Shown here: positions 1 to 12,511 of the stretch, in pieces | How the letters are laid out: every line of letters starts with the position of its first letter | How positions within the stretch are numbered: the first letter of the stretch is position 1 | Source: Cunninghamella blakesleeana | Lineage: Eukaryota; Mucoromycota; Mucoromycetes; Mucorales; Cunninghamellaceae | Assembly (NCBI GenBank): GCA_017871115.1 | Contig: JAFCIZ010000005.1 | Location: 3,403,501-3,467,500 of the forward strand | Direction of reading: 5' to 3' | Length of the DNA stretch: 64,000 bases | The notes under the pieces: generated by a model | What the model saw: the letters and a program-made list of their open reading frames with translations, nothing else | Told to the model about the DNA's origin: nothing | Database searches by the model: none | Made by a program: the position numbers and the translations under genes

Positions 1-2443
1 CGCCAGTAGGTTTAACGACAGAATTTTTTGATGATATACCCATTCGACCTAAAATTGAATGAATAAAAGATTAATATATATCTATTTATTTTTTTATTTA
101 TTTTTTATTTTATTAAACATACAAGTGCCCATAATGTGAGGAGTAACAGGAGTAGGAGCTTCCTGGCTTTGTGCTAATTCTAACCATTTCATAAATCTTG
201 GGTTGTTCACTTCACTTGGTTCATCCTCTTTAAACACAAATGGTGGTACTTTTAAATGTGATGTTCTGATTTCACGAGCACCTGCTGCCACAAATATTTT
301 AGCCGATGCCACGATACCTGCATTTAAAGATTGTTTATCATGGTCCGATAACTTGTATTGAATTTCCATCACATCACTCTCACCCCCATCCTTATTATCA
401 AATACAAGATACCCAGTTGATGTTTTATTTCTTGCTACTGTAATTAAAGCTGCGCAATACCTATATTTTAACATTGTCTTTTTATGATCCAAACTACCAT
501 ACCAAGGAAAACTAATAGCATTCAAACCGGCATGGGAGGCCATGGACTCCACTTTGGCGCCAAAATGATCCCCATCACGATTCGCTACCACATCGGTATA
601 CATTGTCATCATGGCTGCTTTATGACTATCCACCACTTGATTAAAAAATCCAAAGGTATTAATACAAGGATGAACTTTTAAATGTTGTCCGATATGTTTA
701 TTTTTTAATCCACTACGTATAAGAATACCAGGTGATTGTAAGGATCCACCACTGACAATAACTTTTTTAGCATGAATGATTCTTTTTTCTCTTGGTTTCC
801 CATCCTCGGATTTTAAAAAGCATTCTACTCCAACAGCTTTTTTATTTTTAATAATGACACGAGTTACTTTGGTTTGATCAATAATATGACCTCCATGTTC
901 AACACAATCTCTTAACCAAGTATTCATAGATCCATTTTTAATACCATCTTTACAACCAGCGAAGCAATAATGACAGTCATGTTGATATCCGCCTGTATTT
1001 TGTGGAATGGCTTCATAATGAAATCCTAAATTTCTATAATATAAATATAGTATAATAATGATAATAATAATGTATAAATATATATAAGCAAAGTTACTTT
1101 TGCCATTCTATTTCCTATTTTATCTTTGTCTTTTTTTAAATAAAATAAAAATAAAAATAAAAATACATTACCTACAGCCTTCAGCTAATATTTTTCCAGA
1201 ACCAGTATGAGTAACCCCTTCAGTAGAAGCACCGATCCTTTCACTGGCAATTTCAATATCTCTTGTAAACTATCAACGTTATTTTATTTTTTTAAAAAAA
1301 TAAAATAAAAATGATTAATTATCCATTATTTATCATTTATTTTTATTTTTTCATAATATTTTATTGTTCATTTTTTCTCTTTTTTAAAAAAATACCTTTT
1401 TAGAAGTAAAATAAGATAATCCCAGTTTTGCCCATTCTTCTCTGACATAGTGAGGCAAAGGCAAAGTTGCCAAATAATTGATAGAAGAACCACCCTACAT
1501 ATACAATACAAAATTGGAATCAGGAGTATATATTAATATTTTTTTTTTTTAAATATATTTACTTATATATATAATAAACCATTAAATTACTTACCCCAAT
1601 CAAATTACCAGCAACAAATCCTAACGAACCATCATCACTTGAAAAAAAAGTTCCACGCTCATACGTTTGTTTTGCACCCAATTCTGATAAATAAAACTCT
1701 GATTCATGAATATAAGGACCTTTTTCTATTACCAAGACGGATTGACCCGCTTTGGCTAATTTAGCTGCTGTGACACCACCGCCTGGACCACTTCCAATGA
1801 CTATAGCGTCGAATTCTTGATTTAATATATCATCATTTGGTGATAAAATGGGTAAACGAGGTGGGTATTGATTGTCGTATTTATTAGAAGTAGGTGTATA
1901 GAGTTGTTCATTTTCTGTTTTATTATCTGATAATTGACGAATAGGGTCCATTTTAGGATATCCAATTGGAGATAATAAATAAGGATCAGATTCAGGACGT
2001 TGGTATGTTTGACTCCATGTTAACATGGCAAATAAACGATATAGAGTTTGTAAGGCTTGAAATCTAGATTGACGCCAATTTTGTAAAAAGGCTTCCTTTT
2101 CTTGTACAGATAATTGAACAAAAGGTTTAAAAAAGGAGCCTTGACTTAATAACATCATTCCATAAGAAGAGGATAATAAAGAAAGAACGATACCGATTTT
2201 ATCTTGTTTATCTTTATCAGGCATTACACTATCTATATATTCTAGAGCATGATCCGTAACATTAAAATCAGGTAAAAATGTCTTACAGCTAGTTTTGGCT
2301 ACTTGCTCTATTTGTTCTTTTGTTAAAGTAGGATATTTTTCCAAATCTTTTATCAAGATGCTAGTTTCTTCTGGCGTTAATTCACGTAAAAAAGTATTTA
2401 AAATAGCGTCAAATGTCTCTTTTTGTGTTGTATTCAGTTTCAT
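1..2443 (-). CDS. Long-chain fatty alcohol oxidase (GMC oxidoreductase), 3' end cut by window edge
   Basis: Five exons read on the minus strand: 2443-1595, 1494-1396, 1269-1172, 1033-123 and 48-1. The reading frame stays open across all joins and leaves the window before a stop, giving about 670 residues so far; the family is usually 700-750. The FAD-binding Rossmann motif (IGSGPGGG, ending in VIEKG) lies near residues 210-240. The GNLIGGGSSINY segment is formed across the first splice. The C-terminal signature MGTCRMG is formed across the last splice. The family oxidises long-chain alcohols to aldehydes with O2, giving H2O2, usually at peroxisomal or microsomal membranes in omega-oxidation. 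It is divergent from the DLST gene across about 1.5 kb. The GMC family is certain; the alcohol oxidase subfamily is inferred from the long N-terminal region before the FAD motif. Confidence 0.9.
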
Positions 2444-3426
2444 AATAGCAGTGGTAATATTATTGTTATATAAAATAATAATAAAAAAAGAGAAAAAGAA
2501 AAAGGAAAAAAAGTAAAAAAAAAATATAGTTTATTTTTAAGGGGGGAACTATTTTATATCTTTTTTTTTTTTTCTTATGTTTAAGCTTTTTTTCCCACAT
2601 AATTAAAAAACATCTAGTATATTTTCTTGTATGTCACCTTTTTTTTCCCTCTTTTTATCTAAATCGCATTATAATCATCTATTCTTTTAAGTATGATTTT
2701 CACTACTTTTTTTTTCTACTTATTATTCATATCATCTTAACTATAAATATAAATAAATATAGGAAAAAAGGTTTATACGTGTACGTACAAATATATTATA
2801 TTTAAACGATATCAGGTGATCATTAAAAGAAAAGTTAAAATATATGTAGTTAAGTGGTGAGTAGTTACCATCATCTTTTTTAATAATAATAACAAACAAA
2901 AAAATAATAATAATAATAAAAAAAAAAGTAAAAGAAAGAAAATAAAGTAAAAACAAAAAACATTATCATTTTTCTTAAAAGAAAAAGGGATAAATCGGAA
3001 TAAGTACTTAAAAAGTAATTAATATAAAAAAATGAAAAATGTTTTTCCATCCTGTCCGAATTCATAGTCTGAGTAGATATTTTATTTCAAATTGTACGTA
3101 ATATAAAATATGTCATCTTTATTTTTTCATTATTTTGTTTGTTTAACATAAATAATGTTGATCTTTTAGTTGCCTCAAAAGGTATATTTGTATATTTATT
3201 CTTCTTTTTTATTAATTTTATTATTTATTGTTTAATGAATTACATGTACAATTTTATTTAGATATTATCTATATTGTCATGATATATGTACGCGTACGTA
3301 TATATGTTTATATGTATATATATATATGTTTCTTTGGGGAAAAGGATCGTGAGTAAAACCATAATAAAATAATAAATTCATGTATGCACATAAAAAAACG
3401 GTGAAAGTCGGATCTTTATAGGTAGG

Positions 3427-3445
3427 ATTCCGGGAAACCCGGAAT
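3427..3445. promoter_or_regulatory. Perfect GC-rich inverted repeat, 8-bp arms with AAA loop
   Basis: The arms ATTCCGGG and CCCGGAAT are exactly complementary around a 3-base AAA spacer. CGG/CCG half-sites in inverted order resemble Zn(II)2Cys6 regulator sites in general form. It stands out in DNA otherwise nearly free of G+C runs and lies about 490 bp before the DLST start. A regulatory role is inference. Confidence 0.35.
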
Positions 3446-3811
3446 AGTTTGGAAAGAAACTGGCTATATTCTATTTCAAAAAAAATATGAAGAATATGAC
3501 CATTGTTATTATAAAGATTGATATTATAGTTATGGTGTGTTTGTATTTTTTACTTCTTTTCTTGGTGAAAGAATATGTTAGGATAGTTGTAACAATAATG
3601 AAAAAAAAGTCTATTATAAATTAAAAATAATGGGATACATCGGATAACATTATGAGTTTGAATAAGAGCCGTATAAAAAATTTTCCCTTTTTTGAATTCA
3701 CTTTACTATACGGAGTTTCAATGGACTACAACACCCCTTCAGTTTAATAATAAATGTTTTTTTTTTGGTCTTAGTTAAAAAAAAAATTAGTATAGTCAGA
3801 TAATTTTTTTA

Positions 3812-3916
3812 ATTTTTCTTCTTTCTCTTTCTTTTTCTTTTTCTTTTTTTAACGTTTCTTTTTATAAAAAAAAACCCTTCTCTCTCTTTCTCTCTTTCAT
3901 TTTTTTTTCTTTCCCT
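3812..3916 (+). promoter_or_regulatory. Pyrimidine-rich leader/promoter tract of DLST gene
   Basis: About 100 bases of almost pure C/T sequence, broken by a short A-run, end about 20 bases before the ATG at 3935. Similar tracts precede several other genes here (8816-8880, 12070-12190, 14608-14713, 61980-62032). This fits the fungal habit of a CT-rich stretch near the transcription start. Confidence 0.45.
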
Positions 3917-3934
3917 TAAATATAATAAAAAAAA

Positions 3935-5869
3935 ATGCACGCTCGTCTTGCTCGTAATATGATGACTCGTTCATCTTTAAATACTTCCCTTAGATGGATG
4001 GCCAACACAAGAAGTTTACATGTACAAACACCTGCTGCTATGTTCACTGGTGCTGAACGTATTAGGTAAAAAAAAAAAAAAAATTATACTTTAATATATA
4101 TTTATATAAAGTAATAAGAATAGGAAAATGAGATGTTATAAGTCTAAATATAAACGAATAGAACGATAAAAGTGAATAAAGAAGAAGGTTAAAAAGCTTC
4201 TATTACACACTCCTTTTCGTGGGAAAAATGTAACATTCTCGTATCATCATTATACTCATTTTACTCTTCATTTTCTTTCTTTCTTTTATTATTGATATAA
4301 CATAGACAAACTCAAGGTCTCCAATATAATGGTTTACGTCAACAAATTAGAACTTATGGTAAAATTATAAAATTAAAAATAGGATATGTGTGTTAATAAT
4401 AGATGGAAGTTAATCTTTTTATATTTTTATTTATATAGCCGATAAGGTCATCAAAGTACCTCAAATGGCTGAATCTATTTCTGAAGGTACCTTAAAACAA
4501 TGGATGAAACGTAAGTATAATATACTAGTTTTATTTTATTTTACTTTTTTTTTAAAAAAAAAAGAGGATAAAGAAAAATGATATTATTTTTTAAAAATAA
4601 TATCGAGGGCCCGTGTGACTAAATCAAGTGGTTTATAACAATGACACATTATCTCATTCTATCTCTTTCCTTTTTCTATTTTCTATATGAATAGAGGTTG
4701 GTGATTTTGTTCAACAAGATGAAGAAGTAGCTACTATTGAAACTGATAAAATTGACGTAACTGTCAACTCTCCAGCCTCAGGTACTATTGTAGAATTATA
4801 CGCCAATGAAGATGATACTGTTGCTGTTGGTGGTGATTTCTTTAAATTAGAATTAGGTGATGGTCCTAAAGAAGGTGCTGCCCCTTCCAAACCTAAAGAA
4901 GAAAAGAAACAAGAAGAAGAACCTAAAAAAGAACAAGAACAAGAACAACAACAACAACAACCTAAAAAAGAAGAAGAACCTAAAAAAGTAGAACAACCTA
5001 AAAAAGAAGAACCTAAAAAAGTAGAGCAATCCAGTACCAGTAATAATAATGATCAACCTGCTAAAGTATATGGTAACCGTAACGAAACCAGAGTAAAGAT
5101 GAATCGTATGCGTTTACGTATTGCCGAAAGATTAAAGCAATCTCAAGATACAGCCGCTTCTTTAACCACCTTTAACGAAATTGACATGTCTGGTTTAATG
5201 AATTTACGTAAAGACTATAAAGACGCTGTCCTTAAAAAGCACGGTGTTAAATTTGGTTTCATGTCTGCCTTTGTAAAAGCCTCTGCTATTGCTTTACAAG
5301 AAATCCCTGCTGTCAATGCTTCTATTGAAGGTACCGATTTAGTTTATCATGATTATGTAGATATCAGTGTTGCTGTCTCTACCCCTAAAGGTTTAGTCAC
5401 CCCCGTTTTACGTAATGTCGAAGATATGAACTTTGTAGATATTGAAAAGAATGTGTTGGCTCTTGGTAATAAGGCTCGTGATAACAAAATTACTATTGAA
5501 GATATGGTTGGTGGTACCTTTACTATTTCAAATGGTGGTGTCTTTGGTTCCTTAATGGGTACCCCTATCTTAAATCCTCCTCAATCTGGTATTTTGGGTA
5601 TGCATGCTATTAAAGAAAGACCTATTGTTGTTGATGGAAAGGTAAAATAAAAAGACATATATATATAAATGAGAAAGGAACAAAAAAGAGACCTTTAGGC
5701 TAATCACGACACACATATATATTTATCTCTTTAGATTGAAATTCGTCCTATGATGTATGTTGCTCTTACTTATGATCATCGTATCATCGATGGTCGTGAA
5801 GCCGTTACTTTCTTAGTTAGACTTAAAGAAATGATTGAAGACCCAAGAAGATTATTACTTGACATTTAA
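3935..5869 (+). CDS. KGD2: Dihydrolipoyllysine-residue succinyltransferase, E2 of 2-oxoglutarate dehydrogenase
   Basis: Five exons: 3935-4065, 4306-4358, 4439-4510, 4695-5641 and 5735-5869, giving 445 residues. The Arg/Ser/Thr-rich N-terminus (about 60 residues) looks like a mitochondrial presequence. The lipoyl domain (about 65-140) carries the lipoyl lysine in ETDKIDV (K104). A hydrophilic K/E/P/Q-rich linker follows (about 145-210), then the acyltransferase core with the catalytic DHRIIDG motif (H416, D420) close to the C-terminal DI. No E3-binding domain is visible, as usual for eukaryotic E2o. The enzyme transfers succinyl groups to CoA in the TCA cycle. The LPQM-type lipoyl start and [11 protein letters not shown] fit E2o better than pyruvate dehydrogenase E2. 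The start is the first ATG after the CT tract. Confidence 0.95.
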
Positions 5870-6173
5870 AAAAATATTATAAACAATGATAAATATATAT
5901 AAAAATTCGCTCTTTATTATTATTTTTTAAAAACAATTTCTCATTATTTCTTTATCTATCTTACCTATTAATGAACGCGATTTTTTTTTTTCATTACTTT
6001 CATCATTTTCTTTCCTTCTACTCTTTTTTCTTGATTATATGTAGCATATATAACTTTTTTATTTATTTTATTTAGTTTTTATTTATTTACACTTATACTT
6101 TCTTTTCTCACTCTTTTTTTTTTATATATATTTATATATACTTATAAAACTTATGCTAATGTTAAAAAACTAT

Positions 6174-6205
<32 letters not shown>

Positions 6206-8945
6206 GAATAAATGGACATATATATATTTATATTTAATAATATGGGCTTGATTAAAATAGATGTTTCTTTTTTTTTTTTTGGTATTTACAAAATTATTTT
6301 TTTTTATAATATATTGTCACATAGTTTTTAGTATTGGTTATTATTTTATAATCATATAAAATTAAGCAAACCATGTACGTAGAGAGTATAATTTAAAATG
6401 TATCTTGTTTTTAATATATATAAACAATTATGTAGAAATATACTTTTTTATTTTTTTTTAAAAGAATAATATTAAAAGATATTTTTTTTAATAAATAGTT
6501 ACATACTCTAATAAGAATAGCACCAAAAATATTCATTAAAAATGTTTTAGTTTTTAAAAAATTCTGTCATCTATTATATGGTCCTAATTATTTTTTATTT
6601 TGAATACATCTCAACTTTTTATTAAGCGACCCTGCTCCAATTTTTTTTACCAGTCTATTGATGAATGATAAGCTACTGTATGTATAAAACTATTCAATTC
6701 TGAAGATGACAGGGGGGAGGAGTTTGTTTTTTTTTAGATTGTGATCATCTTACAAGTATGGTGTTATGTTGTTTGTTTTATTTTGTATTTTCCTTAATTT
6801 TGAATTAAACTAGCATCCTCTAATTTTTTTTTATCAGTACCTTAGGTTAAATGGCTTAAATATCATTCGATTCTGACGACTTTTTTTTCTTAAGCTATGA
6901 TCATCTATTTTATAGGTATTTGTGTTGGCTGTTTATTTTACAAATCCCCAGCCTTCCTACCAAGTTTTTCTTCATTATTTTTAGCCAATTTATATTCAAA
7001 TATTAAATTACAGCAAGTATAGAAATCATTCAATTCTAAAAAGTCCCTTTTTTACTTATTTATTTAGGCAATGTTGATCTTATTAGGTGACTATTATAAT
7101 TATCATAATTTAGATTATCTTGATTTTTCTTATATAGTCATATATGATATAAATATTCGTTAGTAAATATAAGATGCTGCAGGATTTATACTTCTTAAGA
7201 TGTATTCCTATAGTTTAAGCAATTTGATATTTTTTTATGTATTCTTTTTGGGAAATGATACCCATTTTCATGATGATTTGACTGTGTGATATATGTATAT
7301 ATTGTTACAGTGAAGTATTCATTCCAAATTTTCTTTATATAAAATAAAACGAGAAGAAAAGAGGATAAAAAAAAATTAAAAATCATTCTGGTTTTTTTAT
7401 AAATTGAGTGATCACATGTTAAACCAATTTTCTTGAAAATGTTTCATACATTTTCGATTGTCTTTTATTTGATAATGTACGTTTTAAAGTTCATCATTCA
7501 TCTCAAGATCTCATCCTTTTGTTTGTTTTTGTTTTTTTCTATATTTGTTTGATATTTTTCTCCTCTTTTTTCTATTTTTACTTGATGATTTTCAGTTCAT
7601 TATATATACATAGAAGATAAATTCTTTTAGTAATATATAATAGAATACATACATACCTGCATACCTACATATCTACATACCTACATATATATATATATAT
7701 ATATATATTAGGGATGATTTATTCGTTTGATTTTATAGATATAATTTTTAATTTGAAATATTGTCTTTTTAACACAATAGTTATCAGCAGATGAAAAAAG
7801 TAACATGATTAAGGTTTCTTTTGTGTCATGAACCATTTTTATATAAGAAACGGAACTTACCCCACCTTTTTTCATTATTTCATTTTGGTGATTTTGGGGG
7901 GGATTTAAACTCGAGGGAAAAATCTGAATTCCATCTATTTTTTTTATTATCCATTTTTTTTTTTCCTTTTATTTATGATCATGAAGTAAAAGAATAGAAT
8001 TAAAAATGAAATAATTAGTTTAAAAGTAATTTATAAAAAATATCAAAAGAATAGTTTTTTTCGGGAATTGAAATACTTGATCATTAAAAACTCTTCTAAT
8101 CACATGAAATTACTATAAAATGCGGGGTAATCCAAACTAGTGTTAAAAATGATCGAATGAAAAAAGATAAAATGAATCACTGAACCTTACCTTTTTAATA
8201 TATATACATTATGATTTTATTTAAATATGTTATATAGTATAAATTTTATAAATGTATATTGTATATTGTTATATATGTATATATGTTTATAATTAAAGAG
8301 AATTAAATTTTTATTTATTTTTAATTATTTTAACTCAAAAATTGAGTCCTTTTGGGAAAACCGATGTCATAAGAGATGCTTATACTCTTTATTTTTTTTA
8401 AAAAAAATGAAAAAGGTAACACCACATATTCTATTTGCATGTGATTGGTAAATATATATAATTTTTGTGTAAATATAAAATTTTATTATTATATTGTAAC
8501 CAATCATATTTTAATTCATGACGACAATTTGTTTTTGTTTTTATTTTTCCCTTTCTCCTCACTTTTTTTATCTTTCTAATTATATATATAAAAGCTGGAA
8601 AGAATCCAATTTTTACAAAATACATATAAAAAAAAGTAAGCGAAATAAAAAGTAATATAACTAAAAAGTGACATACAATAATAAGAAATGAAAAAATGAT
8701 AAATGTGGAGTGTGTAACATACAAGATTGTCTTAACCATGGATCTCTTTTTTTAATGTTCTTTTCAATTTAAAGTCCGTCTATTTTTATTTTTTTTTGAT
8801 ACAAAGTTTTCATATTCTCTATTTTTTTCTTTTTTCTTCCTCTTTCTCTCTCTCTCTCTTTTTTTTTTTTTTTTTTTTCACACACCCCACATTTTATTTA
8901 CCATATCATATTTTATATAATAATAAAATCCCCTTTTATGTATCA
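5870..8945. other. 3.1-kb gene-free region with microsatellites and degenerate repeats
   Basis: No convincing coding potential. It contains a (TA)n run at 6173-6199, the degenerate tandem repeats at about 6520-7095, TA/TACC microsatellites near 7640-7710 and a dinucleotide CT/T tract before the bHLH gene (8816-8880). The open frame at 8431-8739 on the minus strand is low-complexity and rich in Phe, Ile and Lys, and is not supported. Confidence 0.6.
6520..7095. repeat. Degenerate non-coding tandem repeat, about three copies plus a partial
   Basis: The same string of landmarks recurs three times in the same order. They are a CT-rich block (near 6628, 6812, 6948), a T-run, a CAGT or AGCC block, a core like ATCATTCAATTCT (6691, 6863, 7026), and TGATCATCT or TGTTGATCT followed by TA(T/C)AGGT-like sequence (6742, 6898, 7074). 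A partial earlier copy (TTCTGTCATCT...ATATGG) lies near 6560. Units are about 130-190 bp and well diverged. No long open frame runs through them. Confidence 0.5.
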
Positions 8946-10564
8946 ATGGATTTTTTAAAACAACAAGAGAATCATTCAACATGGAATACAGAAGAATTAC
9001 AAGAACCTGTTCCTTTTGAAGGTATTACTAATAAAAGAACAGAAAAAATAAAATTAAAAGATGGAACCATTCTATAGGAAAAAACAATAATAATCATCCT
9101 CTCTGATTTTTATTGTTGTTGTTAGATTTCAAATTTAGTTTTGGATTAGATCCTGATTTTGTAATGCCTATACCATTCGACATACCACCACCACCACCTT
9201 TACCTTCATCAAATAACAATGATCCTATGTTGACGGATGAATTGTTTCAAATGGATTCCACTTCTTCTATTGCTTCTTCTAACATGACGTTAAATTCAGT
9301 TTTAGATGAACAGGATCAAAAAGCATTTAGTCAGTTTTTAGATACTTTTTTCATGGATCAGCCTTCAACAACATCATCATTATTTGACCCTCCTCCTAAG
9401 CACCAGTCAACTTCATCGTCATCACATGATTCTTCTTATTTTACCCATTCAATGATGAATGACGATGAATTAGAAGAACAACGTAGAAATTCAATTTTAC
9501 AATCTTTGGATAGCCAAAAACAAAAAATACATGAAAGATTAAACTTCTTATCATCTACTCATAGCCCATCATCACCATCATCTTCTATAAAATTAAATAT
9601 ACCAATCACTGCAAATAATAATAATAATAACAATAATAAATACACTGGAAGAAAAAGATCCACTTCAACAGCATCATCAACAACAACAGATCATCAACAT
9701 ACTCCTCCTCCAGCGAAAAAGAGTAAAAATGGTCATAAAGAATTATTAACAGAAGAAGAAAAACGAGCCAATCATATTGCTTCTGAACAAAAACGTCGTA
9801 GTATGATTCGAAGCGGATTTAAAGACCTAACAGAAATCATTCCTACCTTAAAAAATATCAACAATTCAAAAAGTACTGTACTATTTAAAGCTGTGGATTA
9901 TATTAAATATTTAGATAGAAGAAATAAAAGTTTACGCGATAAATTACGCCAATTGGAATTAAGAGCCGAAGTACAAGGTAGAATGGGCCATTCATCTTCA
10001 GCAACATCTTCTTCTTCCTCGGCTTTTACTTCTTTAATACCAATAAAAAAAAATGAAGAAAAAGAGTCATCCTCATCTTCTCCTCCTCCATTAACACATT
10101 CTACTCATCGATCCTCCTCTTCATCTTCGTCTTCTTCGTCTTCATCCTCATCTTCCTCCCTATCAACCACTTCTTCTTTGTTATTATCACCTCCCTCTTC
10201 TTTATCCTCTAATAATAATAGTAATAGTAATAACGCTAATACATTGCCTCCAGCTTATCAGGGTTTGCCTCCTAATGCATCGGCGGCTTTATTAGCTCAT
10301 AAAACACAGCAACAACAGTTATTACAATTACAAGAACAATTACAATTACATCAACGTTTATTAGCCCAGCAGCAAGAAATGAAAGAATTGGCTATATTAA
10401 AAGCAAAAAAAAATATAAATACTTTACCTCCATTACATCATCATCTTCATCAACATAAAAACAATACTTCCTCTTCCGATATCATTGGTTTTAGAAAAGT
10501 ATCTTCTTCAAATCCTGCAAACAATACTACCGCTACTACCACTACTTCAACCATTTCTACATAA
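8946..10564 (+). CDS. bHLH transcription factor, Ino4/Mlx-like, class B
   Basis: Two exons, 8946-9021 and 9126-10564, giving 504 residues. The splice joins PFEG to DFKFSFGLDPD in frame. The basic helix-loop-helix domain is at about 236-305. Its basic region NHIASEQKRR has the His-Glu-Arg pattern that reads CACGTG-type E-boxes, and helix 2 runs FKAVDYIKYLDRRNK. A leucine-spaced segment (LRDKLRQLELRAEVQG) follows. The rest is disordered: poly-Asn, long poly-Ser, and a Gln/Leu coiled-coil-like stretch near 400-440. The basic region resembles yeast Ino4 and animal Mlx, which act as heterodimers in lipid or sugar-responsive control, so a dimer partner is expected elsewhere. The first exon is less certain than the second; no other ATG before the bHLH gives a better start. 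Confidence 0.85.
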
Positions 10565-10635
10565 AAATAAAAAGAATTCTTATCCTTTAAATTATAATGG
10601 TTTCTTCGTTTATTTTTTTTTATATGTTACGTATT

Positions 10636-10668
<33 letters not shown>

Positions 10669-10990
10669 GTTTTTTCCCTTTATTTTTTATAAATAGTCTT
10701 TATATCCTTTTTTTTTTTTTTAAAAAAAAAAAAAATACTTTTTATGGTCATGCTTTTTTTCTTTTTGATACATTTTTTGTAATATATAAATATAAATATT
10801 TTTCTTTCTTTCTCTCTTTTTTTTTAATAAATTAAAATAAATAAATAAATAAATTATTTAACACTTTATTTTATTATATATATATATATATGAAAAAAGG
10901 AAATAATAAACAATACAAGCACATGATGATTTGTTATACATAGCTATACATTTAAGTCGGGTTAGGGAGCGTAGATATTTTTTCTTTTTA
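10565..10990. other. 3' flank of bHLH gene
   Basis: AT-rich DNA with (TTA)n at about 10636-10665 and a T14A14 palindromic tract at 10708-10735. No gene seen. Confidence 0.5.
10708..10735. repeat. T14A14 self-complementary tract
   Basis: A run of 14 T directly followed by 14 A, one of the longest of at least ten T(n)A(n) tracts in the window. Confidence 0.8.
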
Positions 10991-11287
10991 TAATTTATTT
11001 TTTCCTTCCTCTTCGTTACTATTATTATTTGTTATAGCGCCATATTTTTTTATTAAACGGTCTTTATTTTCTTGTAACCAAGAAGTAGAAGAAGGTGATG
11101 AGCAACTGGAGGTGAGAGTCTTTTTTGAAAGAGATGAACAAGAAGACGAAGAAGGTGGTGGGATACGATTCCAATCATAAAAAGTGGTTGTTCTTTTTGT
11201 TATAGTGGTCATTCTATCTAAACCGTCCTCATCGTTCTCTTGTTTTTTTGTTGTTGTAAAAAAACAACAACAAAAATAAGAAAGCAT
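10991..11287 (-). CDS. Hypothetical low-complexity protein, about 99 aa
   Basis: A single open frame from ATG at 11287. The product starts with a Cys/Phe-rich stretch, then a basic Thr-rich part, a PPPSSSS run, a Cys/Ser-rich block and a more protein-like end (SWLQENKDRLIKKYG) before an Asn/Glu-rich tail. A pyrimidine-rich stretch lies about 60-110 bases upstream on this strand, as for other genes here. No domain is recognised. An internal Met about 25 codons in could be the true start. It may also be a chance open frame. Confidence 0.35.
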
Positions 11288-11290
11288 CAA

Positions 11291-12205
11291 ATGGTCTATT
11301 TATTTCTCTATTCTTTTAATATCTGATATTTAATATGAAAAAAAAAAAAAAGATAAAATAAAAAGGAAAGAAAAAAAAAAAGGTACGAGAGTAGGACGAC
11401 ATCTTTTTTTTTTTTGGAGCGATGAGAAATCATAGAAGTACGGAGTTTTAAACAAATAATGATTTTTATTATCCAAATATTTATGATGTAAGATTATCTT
11501 TGGTCTATTACTTTTTTTATTCCAGGATAAAAAGATTGCTAGTTCCTTTTTTTTTTTTTTCTAAAGATTAATAAAAGTAATTTTTCCCAATGCGTTAATA
11601 TTATGTATGGTTTTTCTTTTATTTTTTATACTCGTACGTAATGAAAACTTGTTTTTTTATTTATATATAAATAGTATTTTTTTGAACAAAGAAATCATTT
11701 TACATATATCCTCCTTTTTTTTATTATATAGTGGGGATTACTAAATTAAGATGGGCTGTTCCTATTTTTTCATTTTATTATTCAATATATAAATATAAAT
11801 ACAACGTGGGGTCAATGGTTAATTATAATGATTGTCAATGCTTTCATATTTTTTAAAAAAAAGAAATCGCTTATTTGATAAAAACCTCGTTTTTATTTGA
11901 CTATCCTAGTTTAAAGACAGAGAGAAAATGAAAAAAAATGAAGGAAAGTACGTAAAAAAGTAAGTTCATTATTTGAAGAAACAAATATTTTTAGTTTAAT
12001 ACATAAACAAGTCAAAAATTACCAAGTTTATGAAATTGGCGGCATCAGAATGCATATATAAACTTGTTTTTTATTCTTTTTCTCTTTCTCTCTCTCTTTT
12101 CTTTTTTTTTTTTCTACTTTACTGTAAAATAATTATTTAAATCAATTTTTAACCCCATTCCTTTCCTTTTTATTCATTCCTTTCTTCTTCATTTATTTAT
12201 TTAGT
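11291..12205. other. Intergenic region
   Basis: AT-rich sequence with homopolymers. The last 130 bases (12070-12190) are a pyrimidine-rich tract that looks like the leader of the next small gene. Nothing else is seen. Confidence 0.5.
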
Positions 12206-12511
12206 ATGGATACATTATCTTTAAAAAGTTCTTCAAGTTCATTAAAAAGAAAGCTAACTCGAAAATTAACTTTTAAAAAATCCAAGAGTGATACCGATTT
12301 ATTGTATATTCAAGCATCTTCATCCCTATTATTACCAAGAAAATCAAAAATCACATCATCATGTCCTTCACAATATTCAAATTTGGCTACTTTGGTTACT
12401 ACCAAAAAAAGTTCTTTAGACACTTTTCGATCGCGTGAAATCGAATCTTTAATTACCTGCCATCCTACTTGTACATTATATTTATCTTTAACTCCTCCCA
12501 TTTGTTTATAA
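12206..12511 (+). CDS. Hypothetical basic Ser/Lys-rich protein, 101 aa
   Basis: A single-exon open frame starting 16 bases after a long CT-rich tract, which supports a real start. The N-terminus is strongly basic and Ser-rich (KRKLTRKLTFKKSKSDTDLL, about 14-33), a pattern seen in kinase-target or membrane-binding segments. The C-terminus is Cys/Thr/Leu-rich. No known domain, signal peptide or membrane span is clear. The function is unknown. A 3' intron extending the protein is possible. Confidence 0.45.
   Translation: MDTLSLKSSSSSLKRKLTRKLTFKKSKSDTDLLYIQASSSLLLPRKSKITSSCPSQYSNLATLVTTKKSSLDTFRSREIESLITCHPTCTLYLSLTPPICL

Larger units (their letters stand above)
2444..3934. other. Divergent intergenic region between alcohol oxidase and DLST genes
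   Basis: No coding sequence is recognisable. The stretch is T- and A-rich with several long homopolymers. It carries one conspicuous GC-rich hairpin (3427-3445) and, next to the DLST start, a long pyrimidine tract (3812-3916). It probably holds both promoters. Confidence 0.6.

Noticed and set aside
4853..5056. Minus-strand open frame rich in Phe and Leu
   Set aside because: It is the antisense of the Lys/Glu-rich linker in the DLST exon; composition explains it fully.
8431..8739. 102-codon minus-strand open frame
   Set aside because: Low-complexity Phe/Ile/Lys composition typical of AT-rich spacers, no domain and no leader tract.
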